From positions 1,386,787 to 1,450,786 of the forward strand of contig OZ037877.1 of the NCBI GenBank assembly GCA_964035575.1: a stretch of 64,000 nt of DNA, read 5' to 3'. The position numbers and the translations under genes were made by a program. Position 1 is the first letter of the stretch, and each line of letters opens with the position of its first letter. Positions 62,001 through 64,000 of this stretch are shown here, one piece after another. The stretch comes from Rhynchopus sp. YZ270_cl-10 (Eukaryota; Euglenozoa; Diplonemea; Diplonemida; Diplonemidae). The notes beneath the pieces were generated by a model that saw nothing but the letters and a program-made list of their open reading frames with translations, made no database searches and was not told the DNA's origin.

Positions 62001-64000
62001 CGCAAACCCGCAAACCCGCAAACCCGCAAACCCGCAAACCCGCAAACCCGCAAACCCGCAAACCCGCAAACCCGCAAACCCGCAAACCCGCAAACCCGCA
62101 AACCCGCAAACCCGCAAACCCGCAAACCCGCAAACCCGCAAACCCGCAAACCCGCAAACCCGCAAACCCGCAAACCCGCAAACCCGCAAACCCGCAAACC
62201 CGCAAACCCGCAAACCCGCAAACCCGCAAACCCGCAAACCCGCAAACCCGCAAACCCGCAAACCCGCAAACCCGCAAACCCGCAAACCCGCAAACCCGCA
62301 AACCCGCAAACCCGCAAACCCGCAAACCCGCAAACCCGCAAACCCGCAAACCCGCAAACCCGCAAACCCGCAAACCCGCAAACCCGCAAACCCGCAAACC
62401 CGCAAACCCGCAAACCCGCAAACCCGCAAACCCGCAAACCCGCAAACCCGCAAACCCGCAAACCCGCAAACCCGCAAACCCGCAAACCCGCAAACCCGCA
62501 AACCCGCAAACCCGCAAACCCGCAAACCCGCAAACCCGCAAACCCGCAAACCCGCAAACCCGCAAACCCGCAAACCCGCAAACCCGCAAACCCGCAAACC
62601 CGCAAACCCGCAAACCCGCAAACCCGCAAACCCGCAAACCCGCAAACCCGCAAACCCGCAAACCCGCAAACCCGCAAACCCGCAAACCCGCAAACCCGCA
62701 AACCCGCAAACCCGCAAACCCGCAAACCCGCAAACCCGCAAACCCGCAAACCCGCAAACCCGCAAACCCGCAAACCCGCAAACCCGCAAACCCGCAAACC
62801 CGCAAACCCGCAAACCCGCAAACCCGCAAACCCGCAAACCCGCAAACCCGCAAACCCGCAAACCCGCAAACCCGCAAACCCGCAAACCCGCAAACCCGCA
62901 AACCCGCAAACCCGCAAACCCGCAAACCCGCAAACCCGCAAACCCGCAAACCCGCAAACCCGCAAACCCGCAAACCCGCAAACCCGCAAACCCGCAAACC
63001 CGCAAACCCGCAAACCCGCAAACCCGCAAACCCGCAAACCCGCAAACCCGCAAACCCGCAAACCCGCAAACCCGCAAACCCGCAAACCCGCAAACCCGCA
63101 AACCCGCAAACCCGCAAACCCGCAAACCCGCAAACCCGCAAACCCGCAAACCCGCAAACCCGCAAACCCGCAAACCCGCAAACCCGCAAACCCGCAAACC
63201 CGCAAACCCGCAAACCCGCAAACCCGCAAACCCGCAAACCCGCAAACCCGCAAACCCGCAAACCCGCAAACCCGCAAACCCGCAAACCCGCAAACCCGCA
63301 AACCCGCAAACCCGCAAACCCGCAAACCCGCAAACCCGCAAACCCGCAAACCCGCAAACCCGCAAACCCGCAAACCCGCAAACCCGCAAACCCGCAAACC
63401 CGCAAACCCGCAAACCCGCAAACCCGCAAACCCGCAAACCCGCAAACCCGCAAACCCGCAAACCCGCAAACCCGCAAACCCGCAAACCCGCAAACCCGCA
63501 AACCCGCAAACCCGCAAACCCGCAAACCCGCAAACCCGCAAACCCGCAAACCCGCAAACCCGCAAACCCGCAAACCCGCAAACCCGCAAACCCGCAAACC
63601 CGCAAACCCGCAAACCCGCAAACCCGCAAACCCGCAAACCCGCAAACCCGCAAACCCGCAAACCCGCAAACCCGCAAACCCGCAAACCCGCAAACCCGCA
63701 AACCCGCAAACCCGCAAACCCGCAAACCCGCAAACCCGCAAACCCGCAAACCCGCAAACCCGCAAACCCGCAAACCCGCAAACCCGCAAACCCGCAAACC
63801 CGCAAACCCGCAAACTCAACCCGCAAACCCGCAAACCCGCAAACCCGCAAACCCGCAAACCCGCAAAGAGCCGCAAACCCGCAAAACGCCTGCGAAACGG
63901 GTTCCGCAAACCCGCAAACCCGCAGAACCCGCAAACCCGCAAACACCGCAAACCCGCAAACCCGCAAACCCGCAAACCCGCAAACCCGCAAACCCGCAAA
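59072..64000. repeat. (CCCGCAAA)n array, ~4.9 kb, reaches window edge
   Basis: More than 600 near-perfect octamers. Irregular units (CTCAACCCG, GAGCCG, an AACGCCTGCGAAACGGGTT segment) cluster at 63810-63955. The G-rich strand is TTTGCGGG. Giant minus-strand ORFs here are artefacts of the period. Confidence 0.98.

Noticed and set aside
58982-63999. Minus-strand ORFs of 1599-1669 residues made of RVCGFAGL repeats
   Set aside because: They are the (CCCGCAAA)n array read in any frame; period 24 nt gives eight residues with no stop. No start context or other protein sequence. Same for the ~210-residue ORFs at 47.7-48.4 kb.
59072-64000. Telomere at the right edge
   Set aside because: A right-hand telomere should run G-rich 5' to 3' on the + strand; here the + strand is C-rich, and the same array occurs internally at 47.8 kb.

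Overview
The window comes from a nuclear genome of a euglenozoan, most likely a diplonemid. The main evidence is eleven spliced-leader (SL) RNA genes. Each has a 39-nt exon that begins ACCAACG, contains CAGTTTCTGTACTTCATTG and is followed by a GTATGG donor, an Sm-like AACTTTG and a terminal hairpin. That form is close to the kinetoplastid SL and, from memory, closer to the diplonemid SL. An 11-nt intron in tRNA-Tyr fits Euglenozoa as well. The species assignment is inference.

The window is essentially a super-locus of small non-coding RNA genes. I find U1, U2, U4, U5 and U6 snRNAs, U3 snoRNA, SRP RNA, SL RNA, six complete 5S rRNA genes, an unassigned structured RNA family in four copies, a second unassigned RNA candidate, and 54 complete tRNA genes. 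The tRNAs cover all 20 amino acids and 44 of the 45 usual eukaryotic anticodons plus initiator Met; only Leu-UAA is missing. Ten isoacceptors encode C instead of U at position 33.

Layout. 1-1134: 3' part of an unidentified ORF/element abutting a truncated tRNA-Gly. 1135-4432: tRNA/5S/ncRNA block with an inserted poly(A) retrosequence; a paralogous copy lies at 44753-47812. 4231-7640: satellites (172-bp monomers in a 688-bp higher-order unit; 262-bp repeats) and a TIR element. 7740-21388 and 21389-32240: two tandem copies of a large unit made of a 401-bp repeat array, a non-coding 3.2-kb segment and an SL/U6/SRP/ncRNA/U2/U4 cluster. The first copy carries a 5.2-kb LINE (RT + restriction-like endonuclease + OTU protease) and the second keeps the empty site. 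32.2-34.2 kb: U3, U5, U1, 5S and an RNA candidate. 34.2-44.8 kb: 42 tRNA genes. 44.8-47.8 kb: the paralogous block. 47.8-48.4 and 59.07-64 kb: arrays of the 8-mer CCCGCAAA. Between them lies a Helitron-like element (zinc fingers, Rep, PIF1-type helicase, OTU) with short GTATGT...CAG introns.

Two upstream promoter elements sort the RNA genes. SL, U2, U3, U4 and U5 all have a GCTTCCC-like box starting 48 nt before the inferred RNA start (U1 is within a few nt). U6, SRP and the unassigned RNAs instead carry a shared ~38-nt element containing an ACAAGAC...GTCTTGT dyad that ends 20 nt upstream. This looks like a Pol II / Pol III promoter code. U1's 5' end (ACATACC) is complementary to the GTATGT donors of the cis-introns in the same window.
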